Of a stretch of DNA of 64,000 bases, positions 32,833 through 43,083 are shown in pieces. A model generated the notes under the pieces. It ran no database searches. It was not told where the DNA came from and saw only the letters and a list, made by a program, of their open reading frames with translations. The stretch is taken from positions 3,270,001 to 3,334,000 of the forward strand of contig NW_027464601.1 in assembly GCF_043290135.1 (NCBI RefSeq), in the 5' to 3' direction. The stretch comes from Rhipicephalus microplus. Taxonomy: Eukaryota > Arthropoda > Arachnida > Ixodida > Ixodidae. The translations under genes were made by a program, and so were the position numbers. Numbering within the stretch: position 1 is the stretch's first letter; each line of letters opens with the position of its first letter.

Positions 32833-35800
32833 GGGAGTGGACGTTGATGCTTTGGTGGACACTGGGGCTGGGTTTTCTATTATTCGTGCTGATTTGTGTA
32901 CCCGTCTTCGAAAAGTCACGACGCCTTATGATGGACCAACACTGGTTACAGCCCAGAGAACAATGATTCGCCCTTCCGCTCTCTGTACTGCCCGTGTGCT
33001 AATCGACGACATTCTTCATTATATACAATTCGCTGTGCTATCCCCGTGCTCCCACGAACTCATTTTAGGCTGGGACTTTCTTTCACCTGCTTCCGCGGCT
33101 ATTTGTTGTGCACAACGTGTCGTCCATCTTACTGACACAGACCACTTGCTTAGTGACGAAACCTACAGGCCACTTCGACTCGTCGCTGCTGTAGACATCG
33201 AGTTACCCCCAAATGAACATCAATTAGTCACTGTTTTGTCCAACGACGTTGACTCTGGTGACATTTTGGTCACTCCATCGCCCCGTTGCCTCAATAAAGG
33301 CATAGCTTTCGCATCAGGTGTGGCTCGCTTCAACAATGGATCAGCTGTCCTCGCTGCTACGAACACCACACCAGATAAAATTTTACTGCCGCGGGGCACT
33401 ACTGTCGCCTGCGTTGCCGATCTGGAGCCTGTGTGCGTCGTGCCTCTTACCCCTGCCTCCCCTAAAGGCCATCTTGGAGATCATACTCCTTCTTCGGCTT
33501 TTACAGCAGCCATCAACAAGAACTTGACAGACTCACAGAAGCAGCAGCTGCTTGATTTGTTGCAAAAGCATGCAAACTCTTTTGACATTCATTCATCCAG
33601 CCTGGGTCAGACAACTGCTACAGCACATCGTATTCAGACCGACGGAACATCCATTGTGCATCGTCGTCCTTACCGCGTCTCCCTAGCCGAACGGAAAATC
33701 ATTGAGAAAAACGTAGACGATATGCTGCAACGGGAGATAATCCGACCCTCAACCAGTCCTTGGTCGTCTCCAGTGGTTCTGGTGCGTAAAAAAGACGGTT
33801 CCGTACGATTTTGCGTCGATTACCGAGCACTCAATAAGATCACTAGGAAGGACGTATACCCCATGCCACGTATCGACGACGCCCTCGATTCCTTACAAGG
33901 TGCTGAATTCTTTTCAAGCCTCGACTTGCGTTCCGGCTATTGGCAAATCCCCATGCACGAAGATGACAAAGAAACAACGGCGTTTGCAACCCCGGACGGC
34001 CTATACGAATTCAATGTTATGCCGTTTGGTCTATGCAATGCGCCCGCAACTTTTGAGCGCTTGATTGACCCCGTGCTGCGTGGCCTGAAATGGAAGACTT
34101 GCCTATGTTACCTCGATGACATTGTTGTCTTTTCGTCAACGTTTCCTCAACATCTGCAACGCTTGGACGAGATCCTGACTTGCCTTGCGGGCGCTGGTCT
34201 TCAAATTAACACCAAGAAGTGCCATTTCGCCAGCAGATCTATCAAGGTCCTTGGTCATGTTGTGAGCAAGGACGGAATTCGTCCAGACCCTGAGAAAACT
34301 GCTGCGGTGCTTCGCTTCCCTCGCCCTGAGAAGCCGAAAGATTTGCGAAGTTTCCTTGGTCTCGCCTCTTACTTTCGGCGATTCATACAAAACTTTGCCT
34401 CCATAGCCGCACCACTCCATAAGCTACTTGCTTCTGGTACGCCGTTTCAGTGGTCTCAGGAATGTGAATCGGCTTTCGACAGGTTGAAGAGTGCCCTCAC
34501 GACCAATCCTGTACTTTCTCATTTTCACGATCGTGCACCGACCTGCCTCCATACGGACGCTAGCAGCCACGGTTTAGGAGCCGTCCTCCTCCAGCGCGAC
34601 AACTCTTTGCGAGAGCGAGTCGTTGCGTACGCCGGCCGCGTCCTCTCCGCAGCCGAGAGGAACTACACGATCACCGAGAAGGAGTGCCTCGCCGACGTTT
34701 GGTCAGTGCAGAAAGTTTGTCCCTATCTTCACGGCCGCCATTTCACAATTGTGACCGACCACCACGCTTTATGTTGGCTTTCGACACTCAAGAACTTGTC
34801 GGGACGCCTCGGCCGCTGGATTCTACGCCTACAAGAGTATGATTTTGCCATCGTATACAAGTGTGGCAGGAAACATAGTGACGCCGACGCTCTTTCTCGC
34901 TGCCCACTACCAGCGACTCCACTCGGGGTTTCCGCAATCAATTCGCACAACACGCCCTCAGAGTCCACGTCTACGGCAGTTTCCTCCCTCGCCTCTATGG
35001 ACCAGCTGCCTTCGGACGACCCGCACGATTTTTCTTCTCGACAGCTGGCTGACCCATACTATCGACGTATTATACGCTACCTCACTGGCAGTTCCCGTCC
35101 ACCTAATGCGAGGCTCCGTCGCCAACTCTCACAGCTTAAGCCGGACAACTCGGTGCTGTACCGCAAAATTTACCATCCTGACGGTCAGCGCTGGGTTCCC
35201 GTTCTACCCCGATCGCTTCGGTCCGAAGTCCTCAGAGCACTTCATGACCATCCGACGGCTGGTCACCTTGGTTACCACAAAACCTATGATCGCCTTCAAA
35301 GTTGGTTTTATTGGCCAGGTATTACCACTAGTGTAGCTCGGTACGTTGGGTCCTGCACTACCTGCCAATGTAGAAACCTACCCAGATCTGCTCCAGCTGG
35401 TACACTACAGCCTCTTCCATGCCCAGCCACACCATTCGAAGTTGTAGGCATCGATCTTTATGGCCCCCTTCCAGTCAGTGCTGCTGAAAACCGATGGATA
35501 GTAACAGCCGTTGACCATTTGACGCGCTACGCCGAGACGGCATCTGTCACTACTGGTTCAGCTTCTGAAATTGCCGACTTCATCCTCCGAGCTATTATAC
35601 TGCGTCATGGTGCTCCACGTGTATTGCTCAGCGACCGTGGAAGGGCCTTCCTTTCACAACTAGTGAACGAACTTCTTCGCGCCTCTGGCACAACTCACAA
35701 GACTGCCTCTAGTTATCATCCCCAAACTAACGGCCTCACTGAGCGATTCCACCGCACTCTTGCTGACAAGATCGCCGCCTACATTCAACCAGACCACAAG

Positions 35801-36301
35801 AACTGGGATGTAGTTCTACCATTCGTCACTTTCGCCTACAATACGGCTATTCAGCGGACAACCGGCTACTCACCATTTTATCTAGTTTATGGACGCTCCC
35901 CTACTTCTTTGCTGGACGTCTCCTTCTTTACCTGCCATGCGGATTCATCTCCATCCTCTTCAGAGGAATACGTTTTGCGGCTCGCAGAGAGCCGCCAACG
36001 TGCTCGTATAAACACTGAAGCCCGACAGCAAGACAGAAAGCTGGTTTATGATGAATCGCATCGTGCTGTATCCTTTCAACCTGGAGACGAAGTGCTCCTT
36101 TTGACGCCTATTCGCACACCTGGTTTGTGCGACAAGTTCCAGCCACGATTTATCGGGCCGTACACAGTTCTTGAAGAAACTTCACCAGTAAATTATCGCG
36201 TGACGCCACTTGTAGCCCCAGCAGATCGCCGTTATCGAACTACTGAAGTCGTCCATGTCTCCCGTATGAAGCCCTTCATGCGACGTTCTTTGTCCCCTTG
36301 A
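32813..36301 (+). CDS. pol: Gypsy-1 pol polyprotein (PR-RT-RNase H-IN)
   Basis: An unbroken 1162-codon frame. The protease active site is DTGA at residues 16-19. The RT spans about 280-500, with FCVDYRALNK, SSLDLRSGYWQI and the catalytic YLDD at 433-436. RNase H follows, with HTDAS (Asp582), TITEKECLA and TDHHALCWL. The integrase has an HHCC zinc finger (His ~811, Cys848, Cys851) and a D881-D941-E977 triad with exactly 35 residues between the second Asp and the Glu. The C-terminus has a GPY/F module (FIGPYTVLEE). The length is normal for a Ty3/Gypsy pol. I see no stop or frameshift and all catalytic residues are in place, so the enzymes may be functional. The annotated start is the first Met in frame; in the element pol would probably follow gag by recoding. 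Confidence 0.95.
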   Translation: MIAVSVEGVDVDALVDTGAGFSIIRADLCTRLRKVTTPYDGPTLVTAQRTMIRPSALCTARVLIDDILHYIQFAVLSPCSHELILGWDFLSPASAAICCAQRVVHLTDTDHLLSDETYRPLRLVAAVDIELPPNEHQLVTVLSNDVDSGDILVTPSPRCLNKGIAFASGVARFNNGSAVLAATNTTPDKILLPRGTTVACVADLEPVCVVPLTPASPKGHLGDHTPSSAFTAAINKNLTDSQKQQLLDLLQKHANSFDIHSSSLGQTTATAHRIQTDGTSIVHRRPYRVSLAERKIIEKNVDDMLQREIIRPSTSPWSSPVVLVRKKDGSVRFCVDYRALNKITRKDVYPMPRIDDALDSLQGAEFFSSLDLRSGYWQIPMHEDDKETTAFATPDGLYEFNVMPFGLCNAPATFERLIDPVLRGLKWKTCLCYLDDIVVFSSTFPQHLQRLDEILTCLAGAGLQINTKKCHFASRSIKVLGHVVSKDGIRPDPEKTAAVLRFPRPEKPKDLRSFLGLASYFRRFIQNFASIAAPLHKLLASGTPFQWSQECESAFDRLKSALTTNPVLSHFHDRAPTCLHTDASSHGLGAVLLQRDNSLRERVVAYAGRVLSAAERNYTITEKECLADVWSVQKVCPYLHGRHFTIVTDHHALCWLSTLKNLSGRLGRWILRLQEYDFAIVYKCGRKHSDADALSRCPLPATPLGVSAINSHNTPSESTSTAVSSLASMDQLPSDDPHDFSSRQLADPYYRRIIRYLTGSSRPPNARLRRQLSQLKPDNSVLYRKIYHPDGQRWVPVLPRSLRSEVLRALHDHPTAGHLGYHKTYDRLQSWFYWPGITTSVARYVGSCTTCQCRNLPRSAPAGTLQPLPCPATPFEVVGIDLYGPLPVSAAENRWIVTAVDHLTRYAETASVTTGSASEIADFILRAIILRHGAPRVLLSDRGRAFLSQLVNELLRASGTTHKTASSYHPQTNGLTERFHRTLADKIAAYIQPDHKNWDVVLPFVTFAYNTAIQRTTGYSPFYLVYGRSPTSLLDVSFFTCHADSSPSSSEEYVLRLAESRQRARINTEARQQDRKLVYDESHRAVSFQPGDEVLLLTPIRTPGLCDKFQPRFIGPYTVLEETSPVNYRVTPLVAPADRRYRTTEVVHVSRMKPFMRRSLSP

Positions 36302-36328
36302 CTTGCCTTGGCCAGGCTGGCCGCTCTC

Positions 36329-36344
36329 ACGGGGGGGGAATCAG
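36329..36344 (+). other. Polypurine tract of Gypsy-1
   Basis: ACGGGGGGGGAATCAG directly precedes the 3' LTR. This is the expected place and composition for the plus-strand primer. Confidence 0.8.
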
Positions 36345-36516
36345 TGTGGGCATTTAGTATACCAATCCTCTTCATCTGTACATTATCATCATTATCATGT
36401 ATTGCTTATGCATTCTCATCGTTGTCACGTATCATCATCATCTTGGTTCGTGCATCTCCGCTGTCGGTTGCCGGTTCCTCGGGCCTAATAAAGGTCTTCC
36501 AAACCAAGACTTTATA
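36345..36516 (+). repeat. 3' LTR of Gypsy-1
   Basis: Copy of 31185-31356 with four transitions. AATAAA is at 36487-36492. Confidence 0.9.
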
Positions 36517-37212
36517 ATATGTATATGTATTTGTATATACCCTACTGAACAAAACGCACAAAAAATTCTAAAGAAAAATACCAAGGTATCCCGCAGGAGA
36601 TTTGAACCAGTGACGCCTTGCTCCATAATGCCGAGCAATATAAATATACATCACTTACAACAGGTTCACCCTCAATGGACTCAAAAGAAACATTCAAAAA
36701 AAGCTCATATATCTCGCTTGTAGTTATGTTGTAATGCTCTTACGTCTTACGCATTAACCGCCATATTTACGGCCAATCCCCCGTTGTGGTTGGGAGCCAT
36801 ACATGAAGGAACATCCAAGTACTTAAGCAAGCTTCTCCCACCAACCAGTTGCTTCCGGAATCGACGCCTACACTGCTATATCTTAGGAAATGTGTATTAG
36901 CTTTTCACAACGAGGGCTTATTCTCTCGACAGCATTGAAGACCACCCACCGGACGTTTTGGTGAAGTTCATTGGAACTGCACTTTTTGCTATCATCACCG
37001 GTATTGTAGACAGCGACAGACACCAAAGAAGGAAACACCGGACAAATGCCGGCGAAAACTATGTGGGAAGTTCGGCTTTTGTGATGTCACTGCGTGTTGT
37101 ACGACCACCTGCGGAACATCTTCAACAGAATGCTAGTCACGTTGAAAAAAGGTATGCTTGCATACGTGCCCAGACACGGGGGCAAAAGGTGATGCTGCGC
37201 GTACGAGAAGCG
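36517..37212. other. No gene recognised
   Basis: Spacer between the Gypsy element and the left Penelope copy. On the minus strand near 36590-36640 a CTGGTTCAAATCTCC segment resembles a tRNA B-box and may be a worn SINE head. I cannot support more. Confidence 0.4.
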
Positions 37213-39832
37213 GACCGGACTGCAAAAGAGTTACGCTGATATTTTCAAAACGGTGGTTTGGCAGGCGCAGATGTCTAGATAAAAGTAGCTTCGGCAGTGA
37301 AGTGGCGTGGTACCGGTGATTATTGAACCGCAGCCGAAATGGCGTGTCTGTTTGGCCGATAGATTCTTGTCTGCAGATGTTGCAATGTAGCATGTATATT
37401 ACGTTACTGGAGTCACAATTAAGGCTTTCAGTTATGCAGAATTTGAAATCCAAGAAGTTCGCTTTGGATTCACGTGTTGTGACCATCTGTGGGCATACCT
37501 TGCATCGAGCTTTTCCGCAGGGATGGCACCCTGATTGAAATTTGGGGGTGTTTGTTTTTGCTCTGACAAGAATGTCCTTCAGATTTTTATCCCGGTGGTA
37601 CACCACGTGAGGTGGCTTCGCGAAAATAGAAGTTAGTCATTTGCTTTGTCTGATTATGTTGAAATGGCAGGAAAGTATGTTGTTGATTCGTGGCGCTGAT
37701 GAGGAGTAAGTTAGTACAAGGTTCGTTTGGGAAGTCGTTTTAGGTACTTTGTTTGGTCCCTTAATTATATCATTCCTGTTCACGTTGCGAGCACGTAGTA
37801 TGGCATCGTCAATAATGTCTTCCGGATAATTTTGTTTCAATAAGGAAGGCTTTCGGTGTTCCGCGTGTCTGTCAAATTCCCGCATATCGGTGCATATTCT
37901 TCGGTACCGGTAGGCCTGAGAATATGGAATACCCGTTTTGCAATGCTTTGGGTGGCTGCTGTTGAAATGTAGGTACATTTGACGGTCTGTAGGCTTTTTG
38001 TAAAGGTTTGTAGACAAGCGGTCATTTTTGACCGTGACAGTGACGTCCAAAAAGGTAATGCTAGTTTTGGAAATTTCGTGCGTGAATTTTATTGACGGAT
38101 GGCACTTGTTAGAATCCTCTATGAAGCGGAAAAGACTTCCCTCATCATGGTTCCATATCATAAAAATGTCGTCTAAGTATCTTCTGTAGTAGAAATGTTT
38201 CAAGGTGCGTCCCTCAATGAATGGGATTTCAAGTGAAGCCATAAAGGTGCTTGCGAAGTTTGGGGCCATTTTCGTGTCCATTGCAGTGCCACTGACCTGA
38301 AGGAAATGCTTGCCATTGAACTCAAAATGGTTATAATTTAGTACAAATACATGAAGTGTAAACAGTACCTCGCCACTTACACTAGTTGATGAGTCAGATT
38401 TTACATATTCAGAAACCATAGCCGCTATTCCGTCGTGGTGGGGTATGTTGGTGTACAGTGAGCAGACGTCCATGGTCACCAGAAAACTGCCGCCTGGGAT
38501 GTCGAGACTTGAATTTTCGCAGATGAAGTGGTTTGTGCCCTTTAGGTAATAGGAAAATATTGGAGGGATGTTTTTTATTAAGGAATTGATGAATTCTGAT
38601 ATATTTTCTGTTGATGTGCTGTTACTGGATACTATCGGACGTCCCGGATTACCTGCCTTGTGTATTTTGCGGAGCAAATAGAATCGACCGGGAACAGAGT
38701 GGGCCGGTAACATTGCTTTTAACATTTTGCCGGTAATTTTCTCGTCCCGGCGGAGATTGTTTAGGGTTACTTTTATCTCCCTTTCAAATTCGAGAGTCGG
38801 GTCCGTTGGAAGTTCTTTGTAGAATTTTGTGTCTGATAGCTGTCGTTCCCCTTCCTTTAAGTAGTCTGACGTATTTAGAATTACTATGCAGCCTCCTTTA
38901 TCAGCCGGTTTGATAGTAATTCCAGTGTTTTTTCGTAGTTCATCGAGTGCCCTTCGTTCTGACTTTGATATGTTGTTTCGAAATGGCCGATTTTTTCCAT
39001 ACGCTCTGATGATATCTTTTTGAACTGCTGATATATACATATCGAGGTGTTTGTCCCTCTGCTCACCCGGACACCATGATCTGTCACCACCAATCACTCT
39101 ATTCTCGTTCGTACAGTCCTTGCGATCATGAAAGTATTCACGGAGGCGGAGATTACGCGCAAAGTTATCGAGGTCTTGGTACAGTTCAAATTCATTGAAT
39201 TTACCGGATGATGGACAAAAGTTCAAGCCTCTCGACAAAAGTTGAAGCTGAGTGGGTGTAAGTGTTGTGTTTGACAGATTGAGTACATTTTCCTCATAAG
39301 TTTTCGGCTGCTCTTGGCTATCACGTGGCACGGGAGTGTCAGCGTCATATTCGAGAGTAAGGATGTTTTGATTAGGATTGCACTGTGGTTCTGAGTTCCC
39401 ATTTTTCTCCTCAAAGTTAGGTTGAGGTACGGGTGGTCCCTGGTGTTCTTGTACGGCCTCATTCCTATTTTCCTGTTGCAGAGCAGTGGAGCTACTGCAG
39501 TCCCGCTTGAATTTTCTATCTTTTACTACTGAAATTTCGCCTCTCTTCTTTAGTTCATATCTTTCCAGTTCTCTTGCCTCATGCTCTCCGGGATTAGATA
39601 CCAATTTCTGCGTGGCCTCCGTGACACTGTGTTCGGCGGCCTTACGCTCACAATGGTCCGCAATGACCCGAGTCAGTTGCAAGGACGCTTCTAGTAATAT
39701 TTTTTCCCACTTCCCCCTTTCTGCTTCACTTAGTGTAGACATTGAGGGGTTGCAGGCTAGGCGGAGACCCTTAGGTGCAATTTCGTGAGATAGATATTTG
39801 TTTAGTTGTTCTCCGTGTTTTTCGTATTGCAC
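37213..39832 (-). pseudogene. Penelope-like RT/endonuclease, inactivated
   Basis: The minus-strand frame is open from 39832 to 37637 (731 codons). It then meets a TGA where the right copy has CGA (Arg), a CpG-type transition, and continues in the same frame to the truncation point. The RT motifs are mostly present (KPADKGGCIVIL, VTMDVCSLYTNI and RRYLDDIFMIW). Key positions have changed: the right copy's PKIHKAG reads RKIHKAG here, GTAMGTKTAPNF reads GTAMDTKMAPNF, and the endonuclease YIG box reads SIG. The C-terminus is truncated. The element is therefore dead, although its RT palm aspartates remain. Confidence 0.88.
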
Positions 39833-39921
39833 CCGCTTTTCAATGATTTTCCTAATCGATAGAAATGAGTGGGACCATGCGTGTTTAAGACTGCCCGTAC
39901 CTTTTGTTTCCCCGTGTCATT
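37213..39921 (-). mobile_element. Penelope-like element, left inverted copy
   Basis: About 2.7 kb, on the minus strand, forming the left arm of a large inverted repeat with 40232-42945. Similarity to the right copy stops abruptly at about 37213, so the C-terminal end and 3' UTR are missing. It also stops at 39921, inside the 5' region. The arms are highly similar but carry scattered changes, so they are separate copies and not an assembly mirror. Confidence 0.9.
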
Positions 39922-40236
39922 GTTTCCCCGTGCCAAGCCCCCTCAACAATAAGAAGCCCAGCGACACACAGAGCCATCCAGGGCACCAGCAGTGACGATG
40001 TCTCCACTACCACCAGCGAGGCCAGCGAGCCAGCGGGTCCCACCAGTGAGTCAGAGATCGGCGCAACGGCTTGCACGGCAAACTCCAGTGCCAAACCCAC
40101 TCAACAACAGGGAGCCGAGGGACACAAAGAGCCATCTAGGGTCCCAGCAGTGACGACGTCGCCACTCCCACCAGCGAGGCCTTACAACACCAGGCGGACG
40201 AATGCGGCGAAGACCAAGGCGGCGGCTTCCAAATGA
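39922..40236 (+). other. Spacer / 5' region of the right Penelope copy with a 158-bp duplication
   Basis: Unique sequence between the inverted arms. It contains an imperfect direct duplication about 158 bp apart (CAACAATAAGAAGCCCAG at 39944 against CAACAACAGGGAGCCGAG at 40102, both leading to CCACCAGCGAGGCC). It encodes a Ser/Thr/Pro/Ala-rich frame that ends at a TGA (40234-40236), in the same frame as the large ORF downstream. It is probably the 5' end of the right copy, perhaps an N-terminal extension now closed by a stop. I do not recognise a domain. Confidence 0.5.
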
Positions 40237-40320
40237 CACGGGGAAACAAAAGGTACGGGCAGTCTTAAACACGCATGGTCCCACTCATTTCTATCGATTA
40301 GGAAAATCATTGAAAAGCGG

Positions 40321-43083
40321 GTGCAATACGAAAAACACGCAGAACAACTAAACAAATATCTATCTCACGAAATTGCACCTAAGGGTCTCCGCCTAGCCTG
40401 CAACCCCTCAATGTCTACACTAATTGAAGCAGAAAGGGGGAAGTGGGAAAAAATATTACTAGAAGCGTCCTTGCAACTGACTCGGGTTATTGCGGACCAT
40501 TGTGAGCGTAAGGCCGCCGAACACAGTGTCACGGAGGCCACGCAGAAATTGGTATCTAATCTCGGAGAGCATGAGGCAAGAGAACTGGAAAGATATGAAC
40601 TAAAGAAGAGAGGCGAAATTTCAGTAGTAAAAGATAGAAAATTCAAGCGGGACTGCAGTAGCTCCACTGCTCTGCAACAGGAAAATAGGAATGAGGCCGT
40701 ACAAGAACACCAGGGACCACCCGAACCTCAACCTAACTTTGAGGAGAAAAATGGGAACTCAGAACCACAGTGCAATCCTAATCAAAACATCCTTACTCTC
40801 GAATATGACGCTGACACTCCCGTGCCACGTGATAGCCAAGAGCAGCCGAAAACTTATGAGGAAAATGTACTCAATCTGTCAAACACAACACTTACACCCA
40901 CTCAGCTTCAACTTTTGTCGAGAGGCTTGACCTTTTGTCCATCATCAGGTAAATTCAATGAATTTGAACTGTACCAAGACCTCGATAACTTTGCGCGTAA
41001 TCTCCGCCTCCGTGAATACTTTCATGATCGCAAGGACTGTACGAACGAGAATAGAGTGATTGGTGGTGACAGATCATGGTGTCCGGGTGAGCAGAGGGAC
41101 AAACACCTCGATATGTATATATCAGCAGTTCAAAAAGATATCATCAGAGCGTATGGAAAAAATCGGCCATTTCGAAACAACATATCAAAGTCAGAACGAA
41201 GGGCACTCGATGAACTACGAAAAAACACTGGAATTACTATCAAACCGGCTGATAAAGGAGGCTGCATAGTAATTCTAAATACGTCAGACTACTTAAAGGA
41301 AGGAGAACGACAGCTATCAGACACAAAATTCTACAAAGAACTTCCAACGGACCCGACTCCCGAATTTGAAAGGGAGATAAAAGTAACCCTAAACAATCTC
41401 CGCCGGGACGAGAAAATTACCGGCAAAATGTTAAAAGCAATGTTACCGGCCCACTCTGTTCCCGGTCGATTCTATTTGCTCCCCAAAATACACAAGGCAG
41501 GTAATCCGGGACGTCCGATAGTATCCAGTAACAGCACATCAACAGAAAATATATCAGAATTCATCAATTCCTTAATAAAAAACATCCCCCCAAATTTTCC
41601 CTATTACCTAAAGGACACAAACCACTTCATCTGCGAAACTTCAAGTCTCGACATCTCAGGCGGCAGTTTTCTGGTGACCATGGACGTCTGCTCACTGTAC
41701 ACCAACATACCCCACCATGACGGAATAGCGGCTATGGTTTCTGAATATGTGAAATCTGACTCATCAACTAGTGTAAGTGGCGAGGTACTGTTTACACTTC
41801 TTGAACTTGTACTAAATTATAACCATTTTGAGTTCAACGGCAAGCATTTCCTTCAGGTCAGTGGCACTGCAATGGGCACGAAAACGGCCCCAAACTTCGC
41901 GAGCACCTTTATGGCTTCACTTGAAATCCCATTCATTGAGGGACGCACCTTGAAACCTTTCTACTACAGAAGATACTTAGACGATATTTTTATGATATGG
42001 AACCATGATGAGGGAAGTCTTTCCCGCTTCATAGAGGATTTTAACAAATGCCACCCGTCAATAAAATTCACGCACAAAATTTCCAAAAGTAGCATTAACT
42101 TTTTGGACGTTACTGTCACGGTCGAAAATGACCGCTTGTCAACAAACCTTTACAAAAAGCCTACAGACCGTCAAATGTACCTACATTTCAACAGCAGCCA
42201 CCCAAAGCATTGCAAAACGGGTATTCCATATTCTCAGGCCTACCGGTACCGAAGAATATGCACCGATATGCGGGAATTTGACAGACACGCGGAACACCTA
42301 AAGCATTCCTTATTGAAACAAAATTATCCGGAAGACATTATTGACGATGCCATACTACGTGCTCGCAACGTGAACAGGAATGATATAATTAAGGGACCAA
42401 ACAAAGTACCTAAAACGACTTCCCAAACGAACCTTGTACTAACTTACTCCTCATCAGCGCCACGAATCAACAACATACTTTCCCGCCATTTCAACATAAT
42501 CAGGCAAAGCAAACGACTAACTTCTATTTTCGCGAAGCCACCTCACGTGGTGTACCGCCGGGATAAAAATCTGAAGGACATTCTTGTCAGGGCAAAAACA
42601 AACACCCCCAAAATTCAATCAGGGTGCCATCCCTGCGGAAAATCTCGATGCAAGGTATGCCCACAGATGCTCACAACACGTGAATCCAAAGCGAACTTCT
42701 CGGATTTCAAATTCTGCATAACTGAAAGCCTTAATTGTGACTCCAGTAACGTAATATACATGCTACATTGCAACATCTGCGGACAAGAATATATCGGCCA
42801 AACAGACACGCCATTTCGGCTGCGGTTCAATAATCACCGGTACCACGCCACTTCACTGCCGAAGCTACCTTTATCTAGACATCTGCGCCTGCCAAACCAC
42901 AGTTTTAAAAATATTAGCGTAACTCTTTTGCAGTCCGGTTTTTCAAACAGACGCGAGCGCGAACAGCGTGAGGCATATTTTATTTTCAAATTTCGTACAT
43001 TAGTAGCCGGTATCAATGAGGACCCCGGAAAACTCAACTGTCTCCGAGAAGTAAGCCAGGAGAAAATTGGTGACAAAGATTGA
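40321..43083 (+). CDS. Penelope-like reverse transcriptase with GIY-YIG endonuclease
   Basis: 920 codons without a stop. 40321 is a GTG codon. The frame is open back to a TGA at 40234 with no ATG in between, so the true start is unresolved. The N-terminal ~190 residues are charged. RT: KPADKGGCIVIL, LLPKIHKAGNPGRPI, MDVCSLYTNI, GTAMGTKTAPNF and the catalytic YLDD at residues 552-555, then FLDVTVTV and TNLYKKPTD, a set diagnostic of Penelope-like RTs. C-terminal to this lies a Cys-rich linker (CHPCGKSRCKVC), then the GIY-YIG nuclease with IYML (from 812), CNICGQEYIGQT (YIG at 824-826) and the catalytic-type Arg/His region FRLRFNNHR. The C-terminus has an EREQREAYFIFKF segment. All motifs look intact, so this copy could be active. 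Confidence 0.93.
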   Translation: MQYEKHAEQLNKYLSHEIAPKGLRLACNPSMSTLIEAERGKWEKILLEASLQLTRVIADHCERKAAEHSVTEATQKLVSNLGEHEARELERYELKKRGEISVVKDRKFKRDCSSSTALQQENRNEAVQEHQGPPEPQPNFEEKNGNSEPQCNPNQNILTLEYDADTPVPRDSQEQPKTYEENVLNLSNTTLTPTQLQLLSRGLTFCPSSGKFNEFELYQDLDNFARNLRLREYFHDRKDCTNENRVIGGDRSWCPGEQRDKHLDMYISAVQKDIIRAYGKNRPFRNNISKSERRALDELRKNTGITIKPADKGGCIVILNTSDYLKEGERQLSDTKFYKELPTDPTPEFEREIKVTLNNLRRDEKITGKMLKAMLPAHSVPGRFYLLPKIHKAGNPGRPIVSSNSTSTENISEFINSLIKNIPPNFPYYLKDTNHFICETSSLDISGGSFLVTMDVCSLYTNIPHHDGIAAMVSEYVKSDSSTSVSGEVLFTLLELVLNYNHFEFNGKHFLQVSGTAMGTKTAPNFASTFMASLEIPFIEGRTLKPFYYRRYLDDIFMIWNHDEGSLSRFIEDFNKCHPSIKFTHKISKSSINFLDVTVTVENDRLSTNLYKKPTDRQMYLHFNSSHPKHCKTGIPYSQAYRYRRICTDMREFDRHAEHLKHSLLKQNYPEDIIDDAILRARNVNRNDIIKGPNKVPKTTSQTNLVLTYSSSAPRINNILSRHFNIIRQSKRLTSIFAKPPHVVYRRDKNLKDILVRAKTNTPKIQSGCHPCGKSRCKVCPQMLTTRESKANFSDFKFCITESLNCDSSNVIYMLHCNICGQEYIGQTDTPFRLRFNNHRYHATSLPKLPLSRHLRLPNHSFKNISVTLLQSGFSNRREREQREAYFIFKFRTLVAGINEDPGKLNCLREVSQEKIGDKD

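Larger units (their letters stand above)
31185..36516 (+). mobile_element. Ty3/Gypsy LTR retrotransposon, nearly intact
   Basis: A 5.3-kb element with paired ~170-bp LTRs (31185-31356 and 36345-36516), a primer-binding site, gag, an intact pol and a polypurine tract. An ATAT tetranucleotide flanks both ends (31181-31184 and 36517-36520), a probable 4-bp target duplication. The LTRs differ at four sites, all transitions (about 2%), so the insertion is fairly young. The RT-RNase H-integrase order places it in Ty3/Gypsy. There is no env-like frame. The gag frameshift means this copy would need a helper or recoding. Confidence 0.93.

Noticed and set aside
37133..37606. Independent GIY-YIG gene
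   Set aside because: It is the C-terminal part of the left Penelope copy after a single nonsense change, and its last residues lie beyond the truncation point.
37213..42945. Assembly artefact mirroring one Penelope copy
   Set aside because: The arms differ at many positions (a nonsense codon, RKIHKAG, AMDTKM, SIG) and end at different places, so they are real separate copies.
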